From the NCBI GenBank assembly GCA_025642065.1, contig JAODUP010000272.1, positions 306,001 to 370,000 on the forward strand: 64,000 bases of DNA, given 5' to 3'. Below are positions 1-11,375 of the stretch, piece after piece. The number at the start of each line of letters is the position of its first letter. Position 1 is the stretch's first letter. The translations under genes and the position numbers were made by a program. This stretch comes from Paralvinella palmiformis. Its lineage: Eukaryota > Annelida > Polychaeta > Terebellida > Alvinellidae. Below the pieces are notes generated by a model that was not told where the DNA came from, ran no database searches, and saw only the letters and a list, made by a program, of their open reading frames with translations.

Positions 1-41
1 GCCTTTGAAACAGGCCGGAGGAGTCAGAACCAGATTATGTA

Positions 42-42
<1 letters not shown>

Positions 43-82
<40 letters not shown>
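43..82. repeat. (TA)n microsatellite
   Basis: Uninterrupted TA run of about 40 bases. It directly precedes the 36-bp minisatellite. Confidence 0.95.
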
Positions 83-87
<5 letters not shown>

Positions 88-88
<1 letters not shown>

Positions 89-335
89 AATGGGTACGTC
101 AGATGTGTAAATATACATATACACTCGGCGTACATCAGATAGGTAAATATACATATACAATAGGTGTACGTCAGATATGTAAATATGCAATAGGTGTACG
201 TCAGAAATATAAATATACACATACAATAGGGGTACTTCAGATGTGTAACTATACATATGCAATAGGTGTAGGTCAGATGTGTAAATACACATATACAATA
301 GTTGTACGTCAAATGTTTAACTATACATTAAATAT
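88..335. repeat. 36-bp minisatellite, about 7 copies
   Basis: Tandem units carry the motif GGTGTACGTCAGATATGTAA followed by ATATACATATACAATA. The period is about 36 bases, and some units are shortened to about 24. Because the period is a multiple of 3, both strands stay open here (35-298 minus, 103-357 plus). These reading frames are by-products of the array and are not genes. Confidence 0.85.
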
Positions 336-1190
336 GTTTTCAGCAGATAGACCATGACTAACATTTAGATCGGATGTTTGAAAGCGTATGATTGACACCT
401 GACATGTCTGACACGTCACATAGATAAGGCATGAAACGCCCTAGGTAAGAATAAATACGTTAAACATCTAAAAGCAACCACCAGAACGACCAGAAACGTC
501 AGATACAATAGGTATCAGGAAGATACAAGAGGTAGGATAGATACATTATAAATCACCCGGTACATCAGAATAACAAAACCGTCAGACGCATCTGGCGAAC
601 AGATTCATCAGATGTGCGAACGCGTAAGAGGCGTCAGAACGTCGGATACGCCACACGTCAGACGTGCCGGGTAACAATATATGAGAAAGGAAGAAAGCTG
701 AAAACGTCTCCCCAACATCAGAAACAGCAGAGACGCTCAGGCCTAAGCTACACGAAGAAACGTCAACAGGCCGGATGCTACATCTACCATCGCGTCATAT
801 TGCCCCATCAGTCACTTGAAGTCGATGAAGCTACGTTTCGTGAAGCATCATCATGACAGATATCTACGTCGACCATGACAGCTTCTGTCAATATTTACAT
901 CCCGTTTTGTCTGAGTTCGGCTTTCCAACTCGTCACACTTCGGGTGGCCGGGCTCTGTTCGATCCGACGAAGTGTCGACCGGTTCAGTTCGGTCGGAACA
1001 ACTTTACGACCTTCCATTCCTTTCGATTTGGTCTAACTGTCGTGTGTCGGCGTCTGACGATACGACGACCGGCCACCGCCGGCTTCTGTTTGGGGCATTT
1101 CTGTTTCAACATCGATAGGGATGTTGGTGGTGCAAAACCGAACGGAAACACGCTAAAATGCTAACTGCTTTTACCGGAGGCTTTAGGTGT
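336..1190. other. Unassigned stretch with scattered CGTCAGA motifs
   Basis: From about 370 to 850 the words ACGTCAGA, CGTCAGAC and CATCAGA recur irregularly, as if the upstream minisatellite had spread and decayed. From 853 to 1,164 the sequence is more GC-rich and non-repetitive, with a 103-codon plus-strand ORF that I do not recognise. It shows no motif, signal peptide or splice pattern, so I do not call it a gene. Confidence 0.4.
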
Positions 1191-1211
1191 ACTCAGTTTT
1201 ATAGCCCATAA

Positions 1212-1212
<1 letters not shown>

Positions 1213-1253
<41 letters not shown>

Positions 1254-1308
1254 GTTGGTATGCGTGAGAATGTGACTCTCTCTCTCTCTTTGTATGTGTG
1301 TGTGTGTG

Positions 1309-1386
<78 letters not shown>
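1213..1386. repeat. (CT)n/(GT)n compound microsatellite
   Basis: Three CT runs (about 1,215-1,250, 1,276-1,290 and 1,314-1,385) are separated by a short GT run. The serine/leucine and arginine/glutamate ORFs over it are microsatellite translations. Confidence 0.95.
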
Positions 1387-1388
<2 letters not shown>

Positions 1389-1611
1389 GACAGAATTCTG
1401 TAACGTGTGTACGGAAAATACATGATGATGATAGAAAGTTAAAGATGATCTGTTGCTCGTCTATAGACAATCTGATAGGTCGTGAGGTGAAGCTCGTGGT
1501 CAGGTTGAGAGGAACCGGAAGGTATACCGCTATGGTAGTCGAGATATGACAAAGATGATGTAGGTTTCGTATGAAATCGTCATGCTTATCGTAATGATCG
1601 ATAGGTGATTA

Positions 1612-1758
1612 AGATGATAATACTACAGATGATGATGATGGTGATGATGCTGATGATGCTGATGATACAGATGATGGTGATGATGCTGATGATGATACTG
1701 ATGATGATGGTGGTGATGATGAAGAAGATGATGATGATAATGCTACTGACGATAATAA

Positions 1759-1794
<36 letters not shown>

Positions 1795-1817
1795 CAATCG
1801 TAATAATAATAATAATA

Positions 1818-1853
<36 letters not shown>

Positions 1854-1922
1854 TACTAATGGTGATGCTGATGTTGATGATGATGATGGTGATGACGATG
1901 ATGAAGCTGACGATGATGTTAG
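1612..1922. repeat. (GAT)n/(AAT)n trinucleotide tract
   Basis: A long compound tract of GAT, GCT-GAT and AAT triplets. Open frames on both strands (poly-Met/Ile and poly-Ser/Leu) reflect the triplet period only. Confidence 0.95.
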
Positions 1923-2157
1923 TGGGGGTGATGTTATGTAGATCAATCCTGTCTTCCATGGTCATATTATCCAAGAGGACAAGGCTATCTATGATAAGGT
2001 TCCCATCTCCGTTAGATTAGTCCTTGATAGTGAGAGTCTTTTATAAATAAAAGCCATCGGAGTGGAAAAGCTCACATCTTGATTTGCTTATTTAAAGGAC
2101 GGCTTGCCTGTTTATTGTATGTGCGCCGTGATGCAGAAAACACTCGTCGGTAGGTAG

Positions 2158-2375
2158 CCCCCCCCCCCCCCCCACACACACACACAGAGAGGGGGGAGAG
2201 GATAGAGATAGAGAGAAAGAGATAGAAAGAGATATAGAAAGAGAGAGATATATAAAGAGACGCGCGCGCGTGCACACACACGCATGCACGCACTCAAAGA
2301 GATAGATAGATAGATAGAGGGAGGGGGAGGGGTGAGAGGGAGAGAGAGAGAGAGGGGGGGGAGGGGCAGCTGCTT
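2158..2375. repeat. C-run followed by GA-rich low-complexity tract
   Basis: About 17 consecutive C residues are followed by CA, GA, GATA and GGGGA tracts. The strand is strongly purine-rich up to 2,370. Confidence 0.9.
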
Positions 2376-2597
2376 AACAAAGCTTACAGTCGGTAGATGG
2401 ATGGAATGCGAATATCCTAAATTAATTCACGGATTACTTTGACGATAATGGCAATAAAGTGACGGTGTTAGGTGTTCAGTATAGACAGTAGATACAGTAT
2501 AGTGGGTGTAATGTCCAGTATTCATTGTATAACAGTACACACTGAATAAAGTGCCTACCATATTGTGTTACATGTTTACTGGCCATGCTGTTTAACG

Positions 2598-2610
2598 AAT
2601 AATAATAATA

Positions 2611-2648
<38 letters not shown>

Positions 2649-2992
2649 GCACCCTTACTAGCAGACGCCATTCAAAGGAACCGTACAAATAATATTTAAT
2701 ATAATAATACCCCAACTAATATGTCTGTAAAAAAAACCCTATTAGAGATTTAAAACATAATTATTGCTTATCTATGAAAGCAACCTTGAACAGGTGTGTT
2801 TTAAGAACGGATTAATGTTTTTAAGAGACGACCCATTTCTAATATCTGCCGTCAACCTATTCCACAAAGTGGGGGCTGCGAGACTAAACGCGCAATACAA
2901 TGGCCACATGACTTGAACCGAGACACAGGCACCTGCAATAATATCTGACTGGATGACATGAGATTTGGGGATGGCTTTCTAATGGACACCAG
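2598..2992 (-). mobile_element. LINE 3' end fragment (5'-truncated)
   Basis: Read on the minus strand, this matches the last part of the LINE copy at 33,990-34,345. It holds the end of the RT ORF (a frame resembling PTLWNRL followed by the KTHLFKVAF type of tail), then the 3' UTR ending in TTGAATGGC...AAGGGTGCTTTATT and an (ATT)n tail, seen here as the AAT run at 2,598-2,647. Frameshifts are present. It is a dead 5'-truncated copy of the same family as the copies at 15.9-18.8 kb and 32.4-35.1 kb. Confidence 0.85.
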
Positions 2993-2999
2993 TTTGCAT

Positions 3000-3735
3000 A
3001 CTTAGTTTACTGTCTAGATTATCTACAATGGAGTGTATACTTTGCATACGGTACATTTTAATTACTTCACAGGAAAGCTACAATGGTATTTAATATCCAT
3101 TGTACAGAATGTCTCAATCATAGCCTTTTCACTGTATAGAACAGCTAATGTATAGAACATCTGATGTATATAACATCTGATGTATACTATACAGAATGTG
3201 TCCACTCGGTAGGGTATATGTTGACGTGTGTTCCGCTCTATCAAACCATCGTCCATATTGTAAAGTGGCATCTTTAAATGTATTTGAAGATGAAGTGTTT
3301 TTATGAAATATCGGCGCGGTGTCTATAAAACAACATTGTTACATCTAAAAAAAAGGTCACTGTAACGTCAGTAACACGTCAATGTTACATCAGTAACACG
3401 TCAACCTGACGCCAATTACACGTCAAAGCCATCCATTGTCACATCGACGTCACGTCATGACCATACTAATCTTGGGCGTTTCTCCTGGCGTTCTTACTAT
3501 TTGCCAACAAGACAGGATCACGTAAAGGATATATGTCCAACAACTCGCGGCTATTTTAGAAAGACTGGTCGTTATCTGAGCTCATGGACACGAACAACGA
3601 CCGATTATTGTTGTTGTTGTTGTAGTTGCCATTGAATTTCAATCCACGTGACCAGGAAGACGGAGGCATCGGCGTTGGTGTGGTACATAGACCGGCAATA
3701 AACAATGTGTAATAAACAATATGGCGAAGAGGGGT
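3000..3735. other. Unassigned stretch with ACGTCA-rich segment
   Basis: No gene is seen. From 3,360 to 3,465 the words ACGTCA and GTAACACGTCAA recur about seven times at irregular spacing. Confidence 0.4.
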
Positions 3736-3741
3736 CCCAAA

Positions 3742-3917
3742 TGATGAAATGAATGGCCAGCTGAAAAATGTAGGCTAAATGGACCGAGGTACCTCGAAAG
3801 GTGATGAGGCGAAGTGAAAGATGAAACAGCCTTCTGATATAGCTCGGCCGGGGGTTGAACGCAGGTGTTATAGATATATGGCTAACCGCGCTATCATTTA
3901 GGCCATGGGGGTGCCTT
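3742..3917 (-). mobile_element. tRNA-derived SINE, family 1
   Basis: Minus-strand copy. Reading from the high coordinate it has a tRNA-like head (TGGCCTAAATGATAGCGCGG), a decayed B box (GCGTTCAACCCC), then the family-specific body with CAGAAGG-TGTTTCATCTTTCA and the region facing GGTAGGCTAAATGG. It is homologous to 20,680-20,903 (plus) and 26,058-26,278 (minus), about 75-80% by eye. Confidence 0.8.
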
Positions 3918-5030
3918 AAATGGTCAGTTGAAGAAAATGTTGTTTACTCGTTGGCATCGGAAAATGTTTGCACTTTTTATACGTGCTCAGCACAATTTTG
4001 CTTTCAATGAAGAGTGAATCTTACACGAATAGGCACAAAACCATGTGGGGCGATATTCACGTAAACAACTGTAATGGCACATAAGCTTATTCAAAGTCGG
4101 TAGCATCGTTGCCATAAGTGCTGGTGGGGAGGGAACTGACAAACCAAAGATCCCCTTAGTATGTAACGCCTATGGAAGGTTGATTCGGTGTAGATGGACA
4201 CAAAACCCTCAGACACCGGTGTCAAATCCAAGCCTAGCCGGGTCTGAAGGCTTTTATGTATTTCATTTTATTTCATGACCTTTGGAGATCGTTTGACCTA
4301 TTTAACCTATCATAAACCCGCAAAGGTGTCCATTAAGTGGCAATAATACACATTTCTCCTGTGTACGTACATGGTGGTGGCAAATGTGTAAAGCGCATTC
4401 TCTCTCTCTCGATTAAAACGATTATTTGAACATTACATTGAATACCATTAACCGAGCAGAAATAACCAATAATTGATCAGAGGCCGGAAGAGTTCGTGCC
4501 ATTGGCCTGGACGAACGACTTTAAATATCGATAATCAATAACTGGCAACAAGTATACCAATTTTATGTGTATGACGCTGTGAGAGAGTTAGGCCGAGCGC
4601 AGTTTAACCATGGGAACACACACGGTCGTTTCATTCTTGATCTCTTACAGAGGGAGTGGGGGAGGGAGATGGTGATGTGTTTGTGTGTGTGTGTGTGTGT
4701 GTGTTAGCTGTGTATAATAAGGCACAGGCACAGAGAATCTCGATCCGTGAATTCAAACTCTGGACGTTTCTTCAGGGGACTGAATCCAGAGTGGCGACTT
4801 TTCTTGCTGAGACATGTGACAATGACAGAATACGTCAGTCTAACAATAGACTAATTAGGAGATATTTATGTACCCGCCATTGTGGCCTTTTTATATCAGA
4901 TTGGCGTCCACATGTTTATGGTCTTCCTCTGAATCCTCTCGTCAGCATAATGTTGCGCATTATCTATTGTGTTCACGGAATGTTATTCAGTTCCTACAAC
5001 AAAACACACACACACGCGCGCACACACGCG

Positions 5031-5063
<33 letters not shown>

Positions 5064-5336
5064 TTTCTATCTCTCTTGATATTAGCACAACAACAAACAC
5101 CCTTGTGATTAGTTATGCTTAATACATTAACAGAAAGATTGTATGTCTATACTTCATTGATGTTATTATCCTGAAACGTCTTAATTTATTCCTAAACTTT
5201 TTAAGGTTACCGAAGGATTTTGTTTTGTTTTTAGGTTTTGCATCGAAAAGTATGAAAGGGAACTATATGTTTTGAAATAAAGTATATTTAAATAAAATAA
5301 AATAAATTTCAAACCAATAATTAGACCACAGAGGGA

Positions 5337-5380
<44 letters not shown>

Positions 5381-6395
5381 AGGTGGTTATGAAAAGCTGG
5401 TTATAGTGAAAGTGGTAATCATTTCATTATAATGCCAAGTATCCAATATCAGCAACCGACGTGTGAGTTATAATTGATGAAAATTAAAACGATAGCTTCT
5501 TAGAGATGCAGGTTGTAAATTCCTGTTCTCTGATTGGAAGAAACGCGACAATTAATTTCCTAACACCATGGCAATGTTTCGTTTTAGAGAAGCGATTTTT
5601 CTGCACTAACTCAGAGATGAGTAAAGATGTTATCCGTACACTTCGTCGCTACGATTATGGATGGAAAGTTATCGGATTCCTTTGAAGCATCTTCGTTATG
5701 GTGTTTTACCGATCAGCAGATTCTCTCTCTGTATCAGTCTTGTTAGCATGGGATAGAAAAGTAAACTCTTCTTTTGACCTTTTACCGTTATGACACGAAT
5801 CGTTCTTGAGCACTAACGACCGGTTGCCCAACGGTTTCTAGAACAGTCTGCTTTTGCCAATATCATTGCGCTTTTTATGCGTTTCCATGAGCTTTCTCCC
5901 AAGAAATCTTTTTTTTAAAATCACGTTGACAATGTGCCACACGAAACGCCCATCAGTTCAGTATTAAAGGTTTAGATTGGGCAATGTGGCATCTGATGAA
6001 AGGAAGTCACCTCTACTTAAACGGGTTTGTTTGGTAATATAGAGTTTGCAGTTGACGGTTATCGTAGCTGTTTCTTAATCACAATTCAGTTAAACACGGA
6101 TGTCATTTTAAAAGTCATTAATGTCGCCTTAAAAATTGCATTCATCACGACGATCGGATGAGTCACTTGACAGTCAATTTAAAACACGGGAAATACATTT
6201 CTAACATGGAATTTTGTTATAAGCAGGGTTATTTATAGTTATTTGTTTCTGCTAAGAAAGTAAAATCACTTCGTATTAAGACAGTTTTCGTTTGTGTGAA
6301 TTTCGTTATATTTGAGTTTATTTACTATGAAAGTAAAAGGTAGTTTAGCTGGACCAGCAACCATTTCGATTTAAGTTACTATTTTGTTATATCAA
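3918..6395. other. Unassigned AT-rich stretch
   Basis: I see no supported gene. It contains a GT run (4,678-4,704), a CA run (5,003-5,063) and a TA run (5,338-5,376). The 150-codon ORF at 4,656-5,108 begins and ends inside microsatellites and is not supported. If the gene starting at 7,013 on the minus strand continues, its next exons would lie in this stretch, but I could not find them. Confidence 0.5.
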
Positions 6396-6399
6396 CATT

Positions 6400-6401
<2 letters not shown>

Positions 6402-6466
<65 letters not shown>

Positions 6467-6517
6467 CTGTGTGTGTGCGCGCGTGTGTGTGTGTGTGTGT
6501 GTGTTTGGGGGGGGGGG
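6402..6517. repeat. (TA)n-(GT)n-G9 compound microsatellite
   Basis: About 60 bases of TA, then about 35 of GT with GC interruptions, then a run of 9 G residues. Confidence 0.95.
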
Positions 6518-6663
6518 CTTTCATTTGATTATTGTGGGTTTTGCTTCAACTATGGACGGCTTATTACATACACATTCCAGGGAGTTGAGAAGATGCTGGA
6601 TTGCGCAGGTAAAGTTGAAAAAGTTTGACTCGAGGAAGAAACGACACACCAAATGTTACTCAC

Positions 6664-7013
6664 ATAGTACTGATGTTACCCATGTAATCCTTGTCGTCAA
6701 ACTGAGGTATTTCAGACAGTCTGTCTCGGAGTGTACACTGGATTATGCGATGCTTGCACGTACACAGAGAACGCGCGCAGACGCTGGCCGGCTCTCTGTG
6801 TACACGCGACAGCGGGTCTTCTCGTACGGGCCGCCGAGTGACGTCATCGCCTTCCTCGACGACGCCTTCTGTCCGAACCGCGGCCGTCGAGGTGATTCGC
6901 TGCTGGCGGCTGCCATTCGCCGGATGCGTCGTCGCGCTGGGAGGAGGATCGTCGCAGCGGCACGTGGAATGGCAGCAGAAGACTAGACAGATCAAAGTAA
7001 TCCGTAATGCCAT
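6664..7013 (-). CDS. Candidate first coding exon of a secreted or membrane protein with LRRNT-like cysteines
   Basis: Minus-strand reading from the ATG at 7,013-7,011, in a good context (GAG before, G after). The protein opens with a signal peptide (MALRITLICLVFCCHSTCRC), then a Pro/Ser/Thr-rich, low-hydrophobicity stretch of about 55 residues with NGS and NIST glycosylation sequons. It then has a cysteine cluster, C-x4-C-x-C-x6-C, followed by a Leu-Ser-Glu-Ile-Pro. This spacing is what N-terminal caps of leucine-rich-repeat proteins (LRRNT) usually show. The reading frame runs on only four bases after a consensus splice donor, TAT|GTGAGT, whose G is at 6,663, so the exon probably ends at 6,664. 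No LRR exons are recognised downstream (below 6,660). The plus strand is also open here (6,384-6,986), but that frame starts in a TA microsatellite and has no such organisation. Family assignment is inference; the exon itself is reasonably supported. Confidence 0.5.
6761..6990. promoter_or_regulatory. CpG-rich patch with a CRE palindrome and an inverted repeat
   Basis: A locally GC- and CpG-rich island in an AT-rich region. It contains a perfect TGACGTCA (CREB/ATF consensus) at about 6,839-6,846. It also has a 10-bp inverted repeat, TACACAGAGA...TCTCTGTGTA, at 6,761-6,802 with a 22-base spacer. It coincides with the candidate first exon, so it may be the 5' CpG island of that gene. The regulatory role is inference. 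Confidence 0.35.
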
Positions 7014-7019
7014 CTCGTT

Positions 7020-8085
7020 GTCTTCCCGATAATACCAACACCAGGAAACTGGATTATACCAACACTAGATTTACTAATAATATCTTGTTTTACGATTTTT
7101 AGATTATTCCTCGTTCCATGATGAATACACGTTCTAAACAACCGTAATATGATAATAATAATAATAATAATAATCTAAGTCAACAACACTGATCTTCCGC
7201 CTATCCAGACGTGTCATCCTTTTCATTTTGGTCATTTTGGTGACTCCCTTCAGTTCGGAGTTAGCGGCTGTTTACTTTGCGAGCCTGAAGCGTGATAAAC
7301 TTTCTTCTCGGTGATCCTCGATGCTCGACGAGGCGTATCCATTGAACGGTTACGGCGAACGACCGTAAACAATGTAATACCTATTTAATCCTTGATTGCT
7401 CTATCTTTATCAGTACTCAACAATGTCGTACGTCGCGTAATAGGGGAGTTTATAAACAGAGAACGTCGTCTACCTTTGTTGAAGCAGTCCTTGCCTGCTT
7501 CCTCCAGGAACCATTTACCTTTAATAAGCAACGAGCGACAGTTATCCAGAATTACTTTGTAGAATCCCTTTAGTTATCCGCAACTCCGTTATCTGGTTTT
7601 CCTCAGCGGCAATGCTTTTATCAATCCGGAGTCGACTACCAGACCAGACCTAACAAGGTAATCCCGACGGCAGCGTTAGCAGCAGAACAACACCCCCCTC
7701 ACCTTCGGTTCTCCAATCTTTGTTTTAAGTAAGTCCGTGATGTAAATTGGCTGTAACCAGTCGTCCAGCAAGACTCTTACGTGTATCAGCTCAGCAATAG
7801 AGTATCACTGACTTCCTGCCTGCCAATGAGTTGGTCTCCGAGAGCCTTGGCCAGTAGCGCGACACTGGCAAGATGATGGTCTGCTAACGCGGCTAGGAGT
7901 TCGACCAACTATCAGATACGTGTCTACAGACGGGAGCTCGGTGTTAGGTCTCTCCTATCGTTGTTATATTGGCAGTGGCCGAGCTCTCAGTGCGTGGTCC
8001 TCGACATGGGGGACCAGCCGTCATCTGTTCTCGGCCCATAGCTAGCCGTCTGACAACATCTGTGTGCCTACACACAGGACAGGAG
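7020..8085. other. Unassigned stretch of balanced base composition
   Basis: Less AT-rich than most of the window and almost free of repeats apart from an AAT run at 7,150-7,174. It lies upstream of the minus-strand candidate exon, so it could be its promoter and 5' UTR. No coding frame is recognised. Confidence 0.4.
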
Positions 8086-8087
8086 GA

Positions 8088-8183
<96 letters not shown>

Positions 8184-8265
8184 AACCCGCCCCCTCTCTC
8201 TATATATCTATCTATCTATCTATATATCTATCTATATATATGTATCTATATATCTATCTATCTAA

Positions 8266-8342
<77 letters not shown>
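8088..8342. repeat. (CT)n-(TATC)n-(CA)n-(CT)n-(GT)n compound microsatellite
   Basis: Five different simple repeats directly abut: CT to 8,180, TATC/TATA to 8,266, CA to 8,306, CT to 8,326 and GT to 8,341. Confidence 0.95.
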
Positions 8343-8769
8343 ATCTCTATCTCCACCCCCCATTTCTTTCAGACACCGACTGCCCTCTTCCCATTTCACG
8401 ATTATAGACATCGTCTATATAGATGGGAGATGTTTTCTTATTTCGTGCTTTGCTCTAAATGATGACTCGATAACGTTGTGTTCATCATCTAAGTGAGCAC
8501 AATCGACGTGCATTCTCACCGTACGCGTGCCCGGTGGGCATTGTCCGTGTGCATGGCGTACATGTATTATCGGGGCATATTGCCAGCCGGTAAGTTTTCG
8601 CTGTATGTTGCCCGTACGCATTATGAACGTCTGGATCAATGTGTTCATTCCGTGTTTATGTCGACTCTCTATACACCCAGGATAGACATGTGTTATCGTG
8701 GTATTACGATGCTGCTCTTAACACAATGCTCAAGCTGTAATCCAAACCTATCACTAAATTGACCTAGTA

Positions 8770-9380
8770 GTGTTAGTAGTAATAGTAGTAGTAGTAAAAG
8801 TGGTGTTGGTGGTGCTGGTAGTAGTAGTAGTAGTAATAGTAAAAGTGGTGTTAGTGGTGCTGGTAGTAGTAGTAGTAGTAATAGTAAAAGTGGTGTTGGT
8901 GGTGCTGGTAGTAGTAGTAGTAGGTAATAGTAAAAGTGGTGTTGGTGGTGCTGGTAGTAGTAGTAGTAGTAGTAGTAATAGTAAAAGTGGTGTTGGTGGT
9001 GCTGGTAGTAGTAGTAGTAGTAGTAAACGTGGTGTTGGTGGTGCTGGTAGTAGTAGTAGTAGTAATAGTAAAAGTGGTGTTGGTGGTGCTGGTAGTAGTA
9101 GTAGTAGTAATAGTAAAAGTGGTGTTGGTGGTGCTGGTAGTAGTAGTAGTAGTAATAGTAAAAGTGGTGTTGGTGGTGCTGGTAGTAGTAGTAGTAATAG
9201 TAAACGTGGTGTTGGTGGTGCTGGTAGTAGTAGTAGTAATAGTAAAAGGGGTGTTGGTGGTGCTGGTAGTAGTAGTATTAGTAATAGTAAAAGTGGTGTT
9301 GGTGGTGCTCGTAGTAGTAGTAGTAGTAATAGTAAAAGTGGTGTTGGTGGTGCTCGTAGTAGTAGTAGTAGTAGTAGTAG
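8770..9380. repeat. 45-bp minisatellite open in frame (15-residue repeat)
   Basis: About 12-13 tandem units of 45 bases (AGTAAAAGTGGTGTTGGTGG continuing TGCTGGT and AGT triplets). Length variants differ by whole triplets, so the plus frame at 8,770-9,384 stays open and reads SKSGVGGAGSSSSSN repeats. A second plus frame reads valine/leucine repeats. The array fades into AGT/GGT triplets to about 9,575. There is no signal peptide, flanking exon or codon evidence for expression, so I call it a repeat. Confidence 0.9.
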
Positions 9381-9579
9381 GTAGGTAAAAGTAAATATAG
9401 TAGTAGTGGTATTAGTAGTAGTAGTGGTGCTGGTAGTAGTAGTAGTAGTAGTAGTAGCATCAGTAGTATTAGTATTAGTAGTAGTAGTGGTTGTAGTGAT
9501 GATGGTGATGGTGGTGATAGTAGTAGTAATGGTATTATTATTGAGAGTAGTGACGGTGGCATAAGCAGTAGTAGTAGTT

Positions 9580-10235
9580 GCTGATATATATTTACTGTCA
9601 TAACATATTCATATCTATATACTGATATCACCCTAATGATGTACACTTACTGATAGATAGCCAATAGGGCAGGTCTCTTAATATGCTGTCTATCAGGTTA
9701 CATCTATAGACATCTCTTAGGTAACACGTAAGTGGATCCGGAACTCGCCAGATGTCTTAGATCTGATTTAAACAAGTCGAAGCTATAACTGTCACGTGAT
9801 TACTGACGGATCTGGTTAGCGACGTCGTCCACTAGACGTCGCCACCGTCAACTGGAAATGGTTTTTATAGCGCCGATTAAGCCATCCTGTCGGGCAGCGT
9901 TGACGTTACCGGGCGAAACATATGCAAAAAGAAATATTTCGAGAGATGACTACAGATACGTCTCTATAGTCACATCGAGACAGAAGTAGCCATATAACAG
10001 GATGAAGATAGAGATGCTTCTACGGCAAGATGATTTCGAATAGGGCTTTAGTCGCGGATGACAACCTACGTTGATATATTGACAGATGACGACGTACGAA
10101 GCGGTATAGACATATGACGACAGATGAGGTTATTTATCCAGATGTGCCACGTGACAGGTGCTGTTATTTCTATAAACCTATTGGCAACAGATGCCGTAAT
10201 ATAACACAATAACTTTATTTCAAAGCGTACGCATT
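9580..10235. other. Unassigned stretch
   Basis: No gene or clear repeat is seen, apart from scattered GATGACGACAGATG words similar to the array at 10.7-11.0 kb. Confidence 0.4.
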
Positions 10236-10236
10236 G

Positions 10237-10372
10237 TCTTCGAAAAATATTTATACGACGTGAACATTTTTTTCTCAAAAATATTCATACGACGCGAAAA
10301 ACAATTCTCTCAAAATATACATACGACGCGAATATTATTTTCCCAAAAATGTTGATATGACGCGATCAAGCA
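10237..10372. repeat. Short minisatellite, about 38-41 bp, 3-4 copies
   Basis: Units contain CTCAAAAATATTCATACGAC followed by GCGAA and an AT-rich end. They differ by small indels. Confidence 0.75.
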
Positions 10373-10674
10373 TGAGAAGTCCATGTCAGCTCAGGCGTGA
10401 ATATCCTCACCCCTTCCGTTAGCTTTCACAATCGAATTCCTGTGACAAAGGTGATCAGTTCTATAAATATGTTGGTCTTTGCTGTTCTCCCAACCTTAGA
10501 ATATTCGCCTTAGCCTTATCCCGTACTCGAATAGAAATGATCACGAGAAACCTCACACAACAAAACGGAACAGTCAGTTTGGAAATACTTTTGTATATTT
10601 TGTATATTTGATTAAAAGAGGAAAGGAATTTGTTTTCTGTTTTGTGCCTGATGGAAGGCGATCTATGGATCAAG

Positions 10675-11025
10675 ATCCTGATAGATATGTCCTCGATGAC
10701 AGATGTGTCCTTATGGTAAAATGACAACAGATGTGATTCTATTTGGAGATGACGACAGATGAGTCTACACCAATAGATGGCAACATATGTTGTCCTATGG
10801 TTAGATGACAACATCTGTGTCTCTGTGCAGAGACGAAGGCAGATGTGTCACTGTGATCAAATGACGACTATATGTATTGTTATGGGTAGATATGTGTATT
10901 TGTGGTTAAATGATGATAGTGGTGTCTGTATGGATAGATGACAACAGATGTGTCTTCATAGGTAGCTGACTACAGATGTTTTTTGTGGGTAGATGACAAC
11001 ATACATTGCTTTATGGACATATATG
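10675..11025. repeat. Degenerate GATGACAACAGATGTGTC array
   Basis: The core GATGACAACAGATGTGTC, followed by a T/G-rich spacer such as TATGGGTA, recurs about nine times. The period is about 36-40 bases with high divergence, so this looks like an old minisatellite. The small ORF at 10,461-10,814 (minus) overlaps it and is not supported. Confidence 0.65.
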
Positions 11026-11375
11026 GCTGTCATAAAAGACATTGATAGAGGTGATCTTGTACAGATGACTTAACAGTAGACATGAGTTTCGAAACCAGAA
11101 CCTACCACGTTACTGTCGCCCATTCGATCCACTGAGCCCTAATGCCATCAACTATGTTTGACCGTAAGTAGTTAAAAAATTGACTACTACTCTACACAAT
11201 ATTAATATTTTAAAGGCGAAGGTCTCCTTTTCAACAAAATACACTCCCAGCCATTTGATATAGCTAATAATACGTCTCTATAGATCTCTGTTGACTCATG
11301 TCTGTGATGTACCTCTTAAGGACACTATGCCATTAGGTAACCTGAGTAAGGGTGATTTATTACGGTGTATGTGAG

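Noticed and set aside
35..357. ORFs of 84-87 codons on both strands
   Set aside because: They translate the 36-bp minisatellite; the period is a multiple of three, so both strands are open.
853..1164. 103-codon ORF in a GC-richer stretch
   Set aside because: No motif, signal peptide, splice sites or relatives recognised; left as unassigned.
1609..1974. 121-codon serine/leucine ORF
   Set aside because: Translation of GAT/AAT triplets.
4656..5108. 150-codon ORF
   Set aside because: Starts in a GT run and ends in a CA run; the middle has no recognisable feature.
6384..6986. 200-codon plus-strand ORF
   Set aside because: Starts inside TA and GT microsatellites; its arginine-rich end is the complement of the better-supported minus-strand exon.
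8936..9388. Valine/leucine repeat ORF
   Set aside because: Alternative frame of the 45-bp minisatellite.
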